64,000 nt of DNA from Cryptomeria japonica (Eukaryota; Streptophyta; Pinopsida; Cupressales; Cupressaceae), in NCBI RefSeq assembly GCF_030272615.1, contig NC_081413.1, positions 338,238,802 through 338,302,801 of the forward strand, read 5' to 3'. A program made the translations under genes and the position numbers. A model generated the notes under the pieces. That model saw only the letters and a program-made list of their open reading frames with translations, made no database searches and was not told the origin of the DNA. Positions 35,040 through 46,049 of the stretch are shown piece after piece; position 1 is the first letter of the stretch; each line of letters starts with the position of its first letter.

Positions 35040-36480
35040 TGTTGGCATATGTGCAGAGTTTGATGACATGATGGTGTATGTTGTCATTGATGTCAATATG
35101 CTGAAGTATGAACCAATATATTGAAGAAAGCAAACTGGCAAGAGAACCGGTATGATGGTATGAAGTTAACCGGTATATGCAAAAAGATGAACCGGTATGT
35201 TGGAATGTGAACTGGTATATGCAAAGTTTGTATCGGGGTTTCATTTGATATGACTGTCGGTTGGTAGTCCCAGCTTCAGGGTTTTTGGTTGATGCATTCC
35301 AAGTCTGTGTGATTCGACCGATGATATCCTATGATGAGTTAGCACTGAAATGAAGATGAGATCGTGTTTCCACGTCAGCCTTGTGCACATGAAGAATATC
35401 CTTGAGGATCTTGCATGAATAAGATTGATTCTATCTACCTTAGGAATGTGCAAAATCCTAGTAAACGGTGGAGAGCGCGGGATGGGTTATCAGCTTCCAG
35501 AAGTGGTGAAGAATGGACAATGGAGAATGTCTTGAGATTTGTTCAAGATTGTTTTACTCTATGAAATGTGATTAAATGGTTAGGATTGGACCAACTGTAT
35601 TGTTAACCTAGATGCTTAGGGTTTTAGGTTTTGGCTACCGACCTAATTGTTGTCTATAAGGTCGATGATGGTTTTAATTTGAAGTTGTTGGCAAATGATT
35701 GTATGTGAAGTGATTCTTGCTAGACTAGAGAAGTGAGTAGATACCTGTAGAGTGTAATTGGAGATGTAAAGGAACTGAAGTGGATTTGCCTTGGAATTAA
35801 GTGTTGTTATCATATCAGTGTATTACCTGTTGACTTCTAACCATTTCAGCAGTTGGAAAATCCCTTTACCGAGTAGCTTTAACAGGATTTTTGTAAATCC
35901 TTTAACAGGGTGACTCAAAATACTTGAGTTCTTCAAATCCTCTTACAAGGTAACCTTTAATAGGGTTTAACCTCTAACCAGGTGATCCCTAGTAGGATTG
36001 GTTCCTAGCAGAACTTGTTGTAAAGTCTTTAACCAGACTAGGCTCCTAACAGAGCGAACTTCAGAAGAGTTCAAGAACAACTTGTGGGTATTTATCCCCA
36101 CCATGGTTTTTTCCAATTGGGTTTCCACGTGAAAAATAAGTGTGTCATGTGTGATTCTTTTTCATGTGATGTTTTATTGTTTTCTGTTAAGCAGCAATGC
36201 AAGCTGATCCAGTGGTCATTATATTTTTGATGTATTACTTATTTAAGCATATGGGTGAAGTGGAAATGAGATATTAGGTTTTGTAAAGATCTAAGTGTTA
36301 CTGGTTTATGACTTTTACAGTCACTATGTTTTACCGGTATTGCATTGATTTAGATCGGTGATGTTGTTTACCAGTTAGTGCAGTATTTGCAGTTGAAGTT
36401 GTTAAATAAGTTTTTTTCTATACTGATTCACCCCCCCTCTTAGTATTTGTTGGGTATTTATTGTTCATCATTATTCATCA
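35040..36480 (+). repeat. 5' LTR of E4
   Basis: TGTTGGCATATG start and ATTATTCATCA end, 1441 bp. The U3 part carries four spaced copies of a (G/T)AAC(C/T)GGTAT word at about 35145-35220. The conserved block CCCCACCATGG and GGGTTTCCACGTGAAAAAT lies near 36097-36135 and a C-tract near 36430-36436. Confidence 0.88.
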
Positions 36481-36482
36481 AT

Positions 36483-36494
36483 TGGTATCAGAGC
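36483..36494 (+). other. Primer binding site, E4
   Basis: Exact TGGTATCAGAGC two bases after the 5' LTR, followed by the conserved leader (TTAACCGCTTGAGGAAAAG). Confidence 0.9.
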
Positions 36495-36551
36495 ATCCTC
36501 CAGGTCCTCTGTGTTATAAGCTTAACCGCTTGAGGAAAAGATCATATTCTA

Positions 36552-37660
36552 ATGATAAAGAGGGAAGGTCCTAAGTTGAATAGAGATAACTTTAAGATAT
36601 GGAAGGAAAAATGAAGATATACATTAAAAGCATGGGTGCTCAACATTGGAACTATGTTGAGAATACTTATGTTGTCTCTACCAGTACTCTCACTAATGAT
36701 AAAAGAAGAGAAATTCAGGATAATGGGCAAGTCATGGAAGCTCTTATCAGTAGTCTATCTGATATTGAGTTTATAGATGTTCAAGACAAAGACAATCCCA
36801 AAGATTTATGGGATACTCTAGAGTCTATCTATGGCAGTGATGAGCATGTGAAGCAAGCTAAGGAAGAAAGCCCTAGAGGAAAATTTAAAGACATGCAGAT
36901 GGTTGAAGGAGAGACCATTCAACAATATGGGATAATAATTAAAACTGTTGTTGGAGACATAAAGAGTGCAAGAGGTACAATGGATGATTCCACTGTTGCT
37001 AGCAAATTTTTGAGATCCTTATTACTAGTCTATGCAATAAGGGTTGCCGCTATTCAGGAGTTGAGATCTATTGACAAGACAAAGGTATCCCTTGATTCCA
37101 TCATTGCTAAGTTGACCGCATATGAGCTAAACAGTTATGATGGCAGTGTTTAGAAGATTGAATCAACCTTTAGAGCATCTACTGCACTATCTAGAAAGGG
37201 TAAAGAAGCTAGTACCAGCTGTGAACCTAGACAAAGTAGGGATATGGATGATGAGGAGATCCTGATAGAGTTTGAAGCTCTTCTTGCCAAGAGACTTCCT
37301 AAGAAAACTGGAAAATATAGAGGTAAGCTCCCTTTGAAATGTTTTTCTTGCAATAGGATAGGACACATTGCTGTCAACTATCCCAACAGTGATAATAAGG
37401 ATGAACTAAAGAATTTTAAAAGGTTCAAAGGAGGAAATAGGAGAAACTATCTTGTTGTAGTCGATGAAGGTGTCACTGATGATGAATCAGAAGATGAAGA
37501 AAGTGAAGACATAGTATTTGTAGCTGTTAAGGAAGATGTGTCAAACAAGAAGGCTCTTATCTCCCACTTTGATAATTCTAATGAGTGGATTATTGACAGT
37601 GGTTGTTCTCACCACATGACTGGTGACCAGAGAAAGTTTTTGTCTCTGGAAGAGTAGGAT
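36552..37660 (+). pseudogene. E4 gag and protease
   Basis: The expected start is ATG 36552 (MIKREGPKLNRDNFKIWKE). One A is missing in the A-run at about 36607, so the frame closes and reopens from an internal ATG at 36599. The gag domain (DNPKDLWDTLESIYG, GETIQQYG) is open to a TAG at 37151-37153 that replaces Gln. The zinc knuckle reads CFSCNRIGHIAVNYP: C-C-H are kept but the last Cys is Tyr, which should impair RNA binding. The protease follows with EWIIDSGCSHHMTGD (catalytic DSG intact) and is closed by TAG at about 37655 and TGA at about 37673. Confidence 0.85.
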
Positions 37661-38782
37661 GGAGGTGTAGTCTGATTTGGTAATGATGCACCATGTATGG
37701 TAAAAGGAAAAGGGTCCATCTCTCTAAATGGAAAAAGAAGTATTGATAATGTGTATTGGGTAGAAGGTCTCAGGCATAACCTTTTGAGTGTTGCCCAACT
37801 AAATGATAAAGGACTCACTCTAGAATTCAAAGATGGAGTATGCAAAATAAAAGGAAAGAGTGGTGAATTGATGGCCACCAGTATGCAGACCAAAGGTAAC
37901 TTATTTCAGTTAAATAAAAATATCAATCAATGTCTAATGGCTAAGTTTGATGATAGTTGGATATGGCATAGGAGACTCTACCATGTAAAATTTGATAATA
38001 TTGTGAAGGCTAGTAAGATCAAATCAGTTAGAGGATTGCCTGTGCTGAACAAACTAGAGAATCCTTTGTGCAGAGAATGCCAACTGGGGAAAATATCTTC
38101 CTCAACCTTCAAAGGTTTATCTTTCACAACAGATAATTTACTTGATCTTGTACATACTGATTTGTGTGGTCCTATGAAAACTAGGAGTGTTCAGGGAGAT
38201 AGGTACTTTATGATTCTTATTGATGATTGCTCAAGAATGATGTGGGTCACATTCTTGAAAGACAAGTCTGAAGATTTTGGAAAGTTTAAAGCCTTCAGAG
38301 CACTAGTTGAAAAGGAAAGCGGTAAGAGGATTAAATGCCTTAGAATCGACCAAGGAGGAGAGTTCACTTTTGGAGAATTCAATAAGTACTATGAAGACAA
38401 TGACATCAAGAGGCAACTATCTGCCCACCGGACTCCACAACATAATGGTCTAGTAGAAACGAACAACCAGACTGTAGTTGAAGTAGCCAGAACGATGCTG
38501 ATTCAAGGGAAGGTTGCTCACACTTTTTGGAGAGAAGTGGTGAGCACTGCAGTCTACACTATGAACCGAGTACTCATCAAGAAAGGTAAGTATAAAACTT
38601 CTTATGAGTATTGGACTAGTAAGACTTCAGTAGTAAACTACTTTAGAGTGTTTGGTAGCAAGTGCTATATCAAGAGAAGTGAATACCATAGCAAGTTTGA
38701 TGCAAAATGTGATGAGGGAATATTCCTAGGGTATTCCACCAAGAGAAAAGCTCTCAAGTGTTTTAACAATAGGACTCAGTGA
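37661..38782 (+). pseudogene. E4 GAG-pre-integrase and integrase
   Basis: Open from 37697 to 38782 in the same frame as gag. Contains the HHCC zinc region (WIWHRRLYHVKFD, CRECQLGK) and the integrase core: HTDLCGP, LRIDQGGEF, HNGLVETNNQ with all three acidic residues. The RVFGSKCYIKRSEYHSKFD region follows. It closes with TGA at 38780-38782, a CGA (Arg) codon changed at a CpG. This is the best preserved integrase of the window at the catalytic residues. Confidence 0.87.
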
Positions 38783-40347
38783 ATTGTTGAAAGTATCAAT
38801 GTTAGAGTACCTAAGGAAACTGACAGTGAGCGAGTGGTAGATGAACCGGTTGGATTAAGGCTATGGAAGAGGAACTTGACCAGATAGAAAAGAATGGTAC
38901 ATGGTCTTTGGTACCTAGACCTGAGCATAAAAATGTTATTGGCACCAAATGGGTTTTTAGAAACAAGTTGAATGAAGATGGCACAACGATAAGAAACAAA
39001 GCAACATTGGTATGTAAGGGATATGCTCAAGAAGAAGGAGAAGACTATGGAGAAACCTTTGCTCCAATAGCTAGATTAGAAGGTGTTCGAATGCTACTTG
39101 CATATGCAGCCTTCAAAGGATTCAAAGTGTATCATATGGATGTAAAATCTGCATTCTTGAATGGAATACTTGAAGAGGAAGTGTATATAGAGCAAGCGGA
39201 TGGGTTTTCCCTATCAGAAGATAGTGATATGGTGTGTAGGCTACATAAAGCCTTGTATGGACTGAAACAAGCACCTAGAGCATGGTATGAACGTTTACAC
39301 TCCCATCTTGTGAAGATTGGATTTAAAAGAACAAGTGAAGACAACAATATCTATCTGAAGTCAGAAGGAGATCAGATTTTGATTTGTGAAGTGTTTATTG
39401 ATGACATAATATTTGGTGTAGATGACAAGATGAGCCATGCATTTGCAGATGAAATGAAGAAGGAATTTGAGATGTCACTAATCGGAGAGATTAAGTTCTA
39501 CATTGGACTATAGATTCAACAAATGAAAGATGGTATCTTTATCACTTAGTCCAAGTATGTCATAGAGGTGTTGAAGACCTTTGGCATGGAAGACAGCAAA
39601 CCGGTTGGTACACCAATGATGACCAGTTGTAAATTGTCAAAAGAAGATGACTCAGCGTTGGTGAATGAGAAGGAATACCAGTCAATGATTGGTAAGTTGC
39701 ACTATGTAGTACACAAGAGACTGGACATAGCACATGCAGTGGGCATTGCTGCATGTTTTTAGAAAAGTCCAAGAGAATCCCACTTGGTAGCAGTCAAGAG
39801 GATTCTTAGATATCTGAAGGGAACTATAAATTATGGATTGTGGTATCCATATAGTAATGATTTCAATCTCAAAGTGTTTACAGATGCTGATTGGGATGGT
39901 AATGTGGACAATCAGAAGAGCACAACCGGTGGTGCATTCTTCCTCGGTGGTAGATTAGTCTCATGGATGAGCAAAAAGTAGAGTTGTATCTCTCAGTCTA
40001 TAGTAGAATCAGAATATGTAGCAACATTTATGAACTGTACTCAGACAATTTGGATGAAGCATGTATTAAGTGGTTTCAAAGTCCCTGTATTTGAACCGGT
40101 GAGTATATTTTGTGATAACACGAGTGCAATTAATATTTTCAAGAATCTGGTATTGCATGCTAGAACCAAGCACTTCGAGCTCAAGTATCATTTCTTGAGG
40201 GAGAAAGTTCAGAACAAAGAGGTTGTATTGGAACATGTTTCCAGTAAGGAGCAATTAGCAAATATTTTCACCAAGCCTCTACCGAAGGCTACATTTACCT
40301 ATTTAAGAGGTGAATTAGGGGTGCTGCCCCTTCAAGAGGTGAACTAA
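38783..40347 (+). pseudogene. E4 reverse transcriptase-RNase H
   Basis: A deletion of the integrase-RT linker is visible at about 38850, where DEPVG joins WIKAMEEELDQIEKN and the frame changes. RT is open 38863-39513 with GTKWVFRNKLNEDG, VYHMDVKSAFLNG, LYGLKQAPRAWYERL and the catalytic loop FIDDIIFGV (both Asp present). TAG codons at about 39511, 39547, 39761 and 39979 all fall on conserved Gln codons. RNase H: VFTDADWDGN, KSTTGGAFFLGGRLVSWMSKK, IFCDNTSAI, ADIFTKPLPK-like end; stop TAA 40345-40347. Confidence 0.87.
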
Positions 40348-40579
40348 AGGTATGTGCTCCACATCATTTAGGTATTGCATTTTCAAATCTTTTTAGGATT
40401 GATGTGTTGAAGGATGATACTCCTTAGGGGGAGAAACATAGTAGATCATGGATGCTTGTGCCTCCACTTTGGCATTGTTGTCAAAGGGGGAGAAGATATC
40501 TGCAATATTGAAGACATATTATATGGAAGAAGATGCTGAGATATCTTTGTGTATTGCCATCAATGCCAAAGGGGGAGAT
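40348..40579 (+). other. 3' untranslated region and polypurine tracts of E4
   Basis: Purine tracts near 40423-40436 (TTAGGGGGAGAAA), 40481-40494 (TCAAAGGGGGAGAAG) and 40566-40579 (CCAAAGGGGGAGAT), the last against the 3' LTR. CATCAATG at 40558-40565 can pair with CATTGATG at 40625-40632. Confidence 0.7.
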
Positions 40580-42060
40580 TGTTGGCATATGTGTAGATTT
40601 TGATGACATGATGGTGTATGTTGTCATTGATGTCAATATGCTAAAGTATGAACTAGTATATTGAAGAAAGAAAACTGGCAAGAGAATCAGTATGATGGTA
40701 TGAAGTGAACCGGTATGATGATGTGAACCAGTATATGTGAAAAGGTGAACTGGTATGTTGGAATGTGAACTGGTATATGCAAAGTTTGTATCGAGGTTTC
40801 ACTTGATATGACTACCGGTTGGTAGTCCCAGCTTCAGGGTTTCTGGTTGATGCATTCCAAGTCTGTGTGATTCGACCGATGACATCCTATGATGAGTTAG
40901 CATTGAAATGAAGATGAGATCATGTTGCCACATCAACCTTGTGCACGTGAAGAATCTCCTTGAGGATCTTGCATGAAGAAGATTGATTCTATCTACCTTA
41001 GGAATGTGCAAAATCCTAGTAAACGGTGGAGAGTGCGTGATGGGTTATCAGCTTCCAAAAGTGGTGAAGAACGGATGATGGAGAATGTCTTGAGATTTTT
41101 TCAAGATTGTTTTACTCTATGAAATGTGATTAAATGGTCAGGATTGGACCGACTGTATTGTTAACCTAGATGCTTAGGGTTTTAGGTTTTGGCTACCAAC
41201 CTAATTGTTGTCTATAAGGTCGATGATGGTTTTCATTTGAAGTTATTGGCAAATGATTGTATGTGAAGTGATTCTTGCCAGACCAGAGAAGTGAGTAGAT
41301 ACCTGCAGAGTGTAATTGCAGATGTAAAGGAACTGAAGTGGATCTGCCTTGGCATTAAGTGTTGTTATCAGATAAGTGCATTACCTGTTGACTTCTAACC
41401 ATTTCAGCAATTGGAAAATCCCTTTACCGAGCAGCTTTAATAGGTTTTTTGTAAATCCTTTAACAAGGTGACTCAAAATCATTGAGTTCTTCAAATCCTC
41501 TTACAAGGTAACCTTTAATAAGGTTTAACCTCTAACCAGATATTTAGCCATCCCTTAACCGGGTGATCCCTAGCAGGATCGGTTCCTAGCAGAACCTGTT
41601 GTAAAGTCTTTAACCAGACTAGGCTCCTAATAGAGAGAACTTCAGAAGAGTTCAAGAACAACTTGTGGGTATTCATCCCCACCGTGGTTTTTCCTAGTTG
41701 GGTTTCCACGTGAAAAATAAGTGTGTCATGTGTGATGCTTTTTCATGTGATGTTTTAGTGTTTTTTTGTTAAGCGGTAATGCAAGCCGATCCTGTGGTCA
41801 TTATATTTTTGATATATTTTTTAAGCATATGGGTGAAGTAGAAATGAGATATTAGGTTTTGTAAAGATCTAAGTGTTACCGGTTTATGACTTTTACAGTC
41901 ACTGTGTTTTACCAGTATTGCCTTGATTTAGATCAGTGATGTTGTTTACCAGTTAGTGCAGTCTTTGCAGTTTAAGTTGTTAAAGAAGTTTTTGTCTATA
42001 CTAATTCACCCCCCCCCTCTTAGTATCTATTGGGTATTTACTGTTCATCATTATTCATCA
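40580..42060 (+). repeat. 3' LTR of E4
   Basis: TGTTGGCATATG start and ATTATTCATCA end, 1481 bp, about 40 bp longer than the 5' LTR. One visible difference is an extra stretch of about two dozen bases near 41538-41562 between AACCAG and GGTGATCCC, flanked by AACC words. The (G)AAC(C/T)(G/A)GTAT word occurs about five times near 40688-40780, most copies having lost the CpG. Confidence 0.88.
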
Positions 42061-42490
42061 TGCACACCATTGGATCTATTTTGAGATACACTTCTTTTAT
42101 CCTGCAAGCCACCCTTTTGCGAGGCCCACTGCCCTTTCACTACTTCGCGAAAGGTAAACTTCGCACATATTTTCCATGCGAAATAGCACCGACCGCTAGA
42201 TCATGAACAAGATGCATGATTCTTAACTCATTATTTAGCTTACTTGTCAGGCCCACCAATATTTCGCTACTTCGCGAAGGATAAACCTCGCCCATCTTTT
42301 CATCATGAAACAACGCAGACCGTTAGATCTACCAGAAGATATTTGTCCTTTAGCCTTCCTTGCGACCGCTTTACTTGGGCCCACCACCTTTTCACCACTT
42401 CGCAAAAGGTAAATTTCATGCATCTTCCCTATGCAAGATCGCGCACACCGTTGGATCAATTAGAACTTGCACAATCTTTTTGAAGCCTGA
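42061..42490. repeat. Tandem repeat of about 125 bp, right part
   Basis: Continuation of the repeat at 34300-35039. The GGATC/AGATC words fall near 42072, 42198, 42320 and 42453, about 122-133 bp apart. Each unit carries CACTACTTCGCGAAAGGTAAA or a close variant, with the palindrome TTCGCGAA, then CATCTTTTCCATGCGAAATAGCAC. Confidence 0.7.
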
Positions 42491-42992
42491 CAAAGAAATA
42501 AAAACTTAGAAGAAGGCAAAAAATTAAAACATTATTAAAGACCCACCTAAGGAAAAACTAAAAGGGGGAACCTCTCCTCATGATGAATCGACCCTTCCAC
42601 TTAAGTGAAAAAAGAAAGGAAATAGAATGCAGGGATCTAAAGATAGAAAAGGGTAAATTGCAAAAACCTTAAACCCTTAGACCAATAACCCTCAGAGGCA
42701 AAATGAAGAAACTAAGCACAATTGTAGACTTTAGCAGATTAAAGAGCAAAATCACCCAATAATCAAAATAGTGATAACAGTAGCTCTAATTGGGGATGGT
42801 TGATTGCAAGATCAACACAAGAATACATGAAACTCTGGAGAATGGACCAAAAGAAACAAGCCCAAACAAAAACCTAGAGAAACAAACCTAAATATATATA
42901 CAGACTACAACCTACTGTGCATGGACTTAAGAGAAGTAATGCTTCAAAAATTGTCCATGCACTGGAAATTCATGTACCTCACTATTCATTGT
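42491..42992 (-). other. Spacer, probable 3' untranslated region of minus-strand gypsy
   Basis: AT-rich and without open frames. It follows the integrase C-terminus on the minus strand. No clear polypurine tract or LTR boundary could be fixed. Confidence 0.4.
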
Positions 42993-44040
42993 CTACAAAA
43001 AGTATGAGTCTTTTCTATTAAGATCACAAACAATAGAAGGGCCCATCCATAATGACTCAAATTTTTTGTGCTTTCCTTTATCTTGCCCTCTTGCATTCCA
43101 TTGAAGAACCATGTCACCAATTTGAAACTTACTCAATGTGGTTCTTTTGTCAAAAAGATACTTGGATTGCAACTGAATCTTCAAATTTCTTTTATGAGCT
43201 AAAGTCCTTATTTCTTCCATTTCCACCATTTGAATCATTCTGTCTTCCATGGGTTCTGACAACTCCATCTCCTTAGCTTGTTGGAACTTGTATACAGGAA
43301 GAAGGTTATTGACTGGCACCCTAGATTGTGTGCCATAAACCAATTCAAATGGTGAAACTCCAATTGCTTTCTTAACAGTAATCATGTCTGCCCATAAGGC
43401 CAATTTTAGTTTCTAATCCCAAGACCTTTTGTTCTCCTCAAGAATTTTATTAATAATATTCAAAAGGCTCTTATTGCTGGATTTTGCTTTTCCATTACCT
43501 TGAGGATGGTATGGTGAAGAATAAGACATAATTATTCCATGGTTGGTACAAAATTCAATGAATTCTTCTGATCTAAAGCTCATGGCATTATCCATTATCA
43601 GTTTCACAAGAACACCAAATCTTGTTATAACATTATCCATCAGGAAATGAATGACAACTTTACTAGTGGCTCATTTAGTAGGTATAGCCTCAATCCAATT
43701 AGTGAAGTAATCAGTGGCCACTATGATCCATCTGTGACCTCTTCCTGACTTCTCAACTTTTTCCCCAATAAAATCAATACCCCACTGGACAAAAGGGGCT
43801 TCCACTGTAACTGGGTTAAGGGGCAAAGCTCCTTCATACTTTAACTTGGAAGAAATTTTTTGGCATGCATCACAACTTTGGACATGCTCATGGGCATCTT
43901 TGAACAAAGTAGGCCAATAGTACCCAGCCCGGACTATCTTGCCAGCTGTGGTCTTGGCAGAGTAGTGGCCTCCACATAGTCCATTATGCATTTCAATTAG
44001 CATCCTCATAGCTTGGGATTTATCTAAGCACATCAACAAT
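42993..44040 (-). pseudogene. Gypsy integrase, minus-strand element
   Basis: On the minus strand the zinc region (NGLCGGHYSAKTTAGKIVRAGYY) and CDACQK precede the core: WGIDFIGEK, HRWIIVATDYFTNWIEAIP, KLIMDNAMSFRSEEF, SSPYHPQGNGKAKSSNK. As in the plus-strand gypsy, the third catalytic Glu is Lys. The C-terminal module (IGDMVLQWNARGQDKGKH, FESLWMGPSIV) follows. Open pieces are 44039-43671, 43640-43413 and 43403-42993, separated by TGA/TAG and a frame break near 43410. Confidence 0.82.
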
Positions 44041-44915
44041 TCCCCATCTCTATTTTACCAATATAGATCACCCTGAATAAGGACATACTTTTGAGACTTC
44101 AGTTTCAATGTCCTTCTCTGGTTTGGAGTCATTCCCTCCAAGTATGTTGCATCCCTTAAAAAATGTACTATCTCTGAGTACCAGGGATGTGTCTCAATAC
44201 CTGTGACCATGATATTCTCAATTTTAACATTGTTAACTTCAACATCAAGGAGATTTGATTCAGCCATTAACTTAGAAAGACCTGACCCTCTTACCAATTT
44301 AGTGATCTTAATCTCTAGATCAAACTCTTGAATTCTGGTTATCCATCTGCACCTTTTGCCAGTGACCTCGAATTGAGATCAGATGTCCTTGACAACTGCA
44401 TGTGCGATGTAAGCAACTACTTGTTCATTCACAAGATATGGCCTGAATGCTTTTACAACTTTAACCAAAGCATATGCTTGCTTCTCCATGATTTCATATT
44501 TTAGCTCTGCAGCTTGTAGAGATTTACTATAAAAAGCAATAGGGAGTTCATATCCTTCAACATCCTTTTGAAGAAGGACTACAGCCACTATATGATAAGA
44601 AGCAAAAGAAAATAGTGAAAAGGGCTTATTGTAATCAGGGGACTTCAACACTAGTGCCTCTTGAATAGCCTTTTTAATTTCACCAAAAGCTTTTATAGCT
44701 TCGTCATCCCAAGAAAACTTTCTATCTTTCTTAAGCAACCTAACAATAGGCTTGACTATTTCAGCAAAGTTGGCAATGAACCTTCTAACAAAATTCACCT
44801 TGCCCAAGAAATATTGAATGCCCTTGACATTCTTTAGCGCAGGTACATTGTTTATGGCTTCAATCCTTTGAGGGTCTATTCTAACCCCTTCCTTGGAGAC
44901 AATATGCCCAAGCAA
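44041..44915 (-). pseudogene. RT C-terminus and degenerate RNase H, minus-strand gypsy
   Basis: Open piece 44915-44379: LLGHIVSKEGVRIDP is the end of RT, followed by the thumb region and RNase H (FSFASYHIVAVVLLQKD, EKQAYALVKVVKAFRPYL). As in the plus-strand copy, the first RNase H Asp position reads F-A-S and the second Asp is missing. The piece 44297-44055 (SGLSKLMAESNLLD) leads to the integrase zinc region. It is paralogous to 17.0-17.7 kb at about two residues in three by eye. Confidence 0.78.
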
Positions 44916-45545
44916 CTTCCCTTCAGTGACTGCAAAATGACACTTTTTGGATTTAAAGAAACACCAAACTCTAGAGCTTTGTTGAAAACTTTTTCCAGGT
45001 TCCCGCAGTGGTCATCTGCCCTTTTGGAGAAACATGTTAAATTGTCCTAGTATACAACCATGACAATGTTGATAAATTCCTTGAAAGATACATCCATTGC
45101 TCTAAAAAGTAGCTCTAGTATTTTTTAAACCAAAAGGGATCCTTACATATACATACGTCCCCCAAGGGGTGGTAAAAGTAGTCTTGAATTGTTCAAACTC
45201 TTTCACTAACACCTTATTATATCCTGAGAACCCATCCATCATGGACAACAAGTCACAGCCAGTTAATCTTTGCAACATTGCCTCCATATTGGGGGAAGAA
45301 TAGTTGTCTTTCAAAGAAGCAACATTCAAATTCATGAAATCAATACAGAGCCTTATGTCCCCATTATTCTTTCTAACTGGGACTAAATTAGACACCCATG
45401 ATGAATGTCTTATAGGCTTAATGATCCCCCCTTCCCTCAACTTGGTTAACTCTTGCTGCATTTTGATTTTCGAAAGGGGGTTGATAGGGCTTCACTTCTG
45501 TCAAAAAGGATTAGCATCTAGAAGCAAAGGGACTTCATGCTGAAA
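44916..45545 (-). pseudogene. Gypsy reverse transcriptase core, minus-strand element
   Basis: Open piece 45461-45102: LREGGIIKPIRHSSWVSNLVPV, NGDIRLCIDFMNLN, MDGFSGYNKV, TTFTTPWGTYVYVRIPFGL. The catalytic loop near 45045-45060 reads Y-stop-D-N on the minus strand, so both the frame and the second Asp of Y-x-DD are lost. Non-functional. Confidence 0.82.
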
Positions 45546-46049
45546 TAGATCTTGTCTATACGCCTTCAGGTCTTCATAAGACCAAGCAAAAACATGTTTA
45601 TACTTAATAATTTAATAAGGTTAGCTTTAATGTGAGGAGACAAGTTCCTCCCAATATATACCAACTTAGGGGATGATTATGTCCCTAAGTTCACTTCCTC
45701 CAATTTGTCTAACTTGGTGGTTGACTATTGATGCAAATGACTGTCACTGTGACTGAACATACCTTCCAATTCTACTAATCCTTTGGGGATTTCATTGGTT
45801 TCCAACTGGACCATGTCATTTCCAAACACTGTTTCTCTATCTTCCACCACTTCTACTAATGCATTGCAATCAATTTTCTGTCCATCGTAGTCATCAATGC
45901 ATTGTATGAATTTGAGAATATCTTCATCATCCACAAACACTTGCCAATTATATATATTATTAGGAATAGAAGGCCTAGCTTTTATCTCAGTTGTAGATAC
46001 ACCGGTTAATGTTACATCATTTTTTAATGCAACATAGCTAAGAAATCAG
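45546..46049 (-). pseudogene. Linker between extra RNase H and RT, minus-strand gypsy
   Basis: Open piece 45940-45725 (VFVDDEDILKFIQCIDDYDGQ, DMVQLETNEIPKGLVELEGMF) aligns with the N-terminal part of the plus-strand frame at 15950-16110 (LLQCVDHYQAQ; DIIQLKSNKLPRGLVALERTF). It is therefore part of the element polyprotein and conserved between the two copies; its function is unknown. Confidence 0.65.

Larger units (their letters stand above)
35040..42060 (+). mobile_element. Near-complete Ty1/copia element (E4)
   Basis: 7021 bp, plus strand: 5' LTR 35040-36480, primer site, gag-protease-integrase-RT-RNase H, polypurine tracts, 3' LTR 40580-42060. It interrupts a 125-150-bp tandem repeat: GAAACAACG on the left and TGCACACCATTGGATC on the right rebuild a normal repeat unit. 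A clean 5-bp duplication is not seen (left flank CGTGT, right flank TGCAC). Confidence 0.88.

Noticed and set aside
35035..42065. Target duplication for E4
   Set aside because: Left CGTGT and right TGCAC do not match; only the reconstructed repeat unit supports the insertion point.
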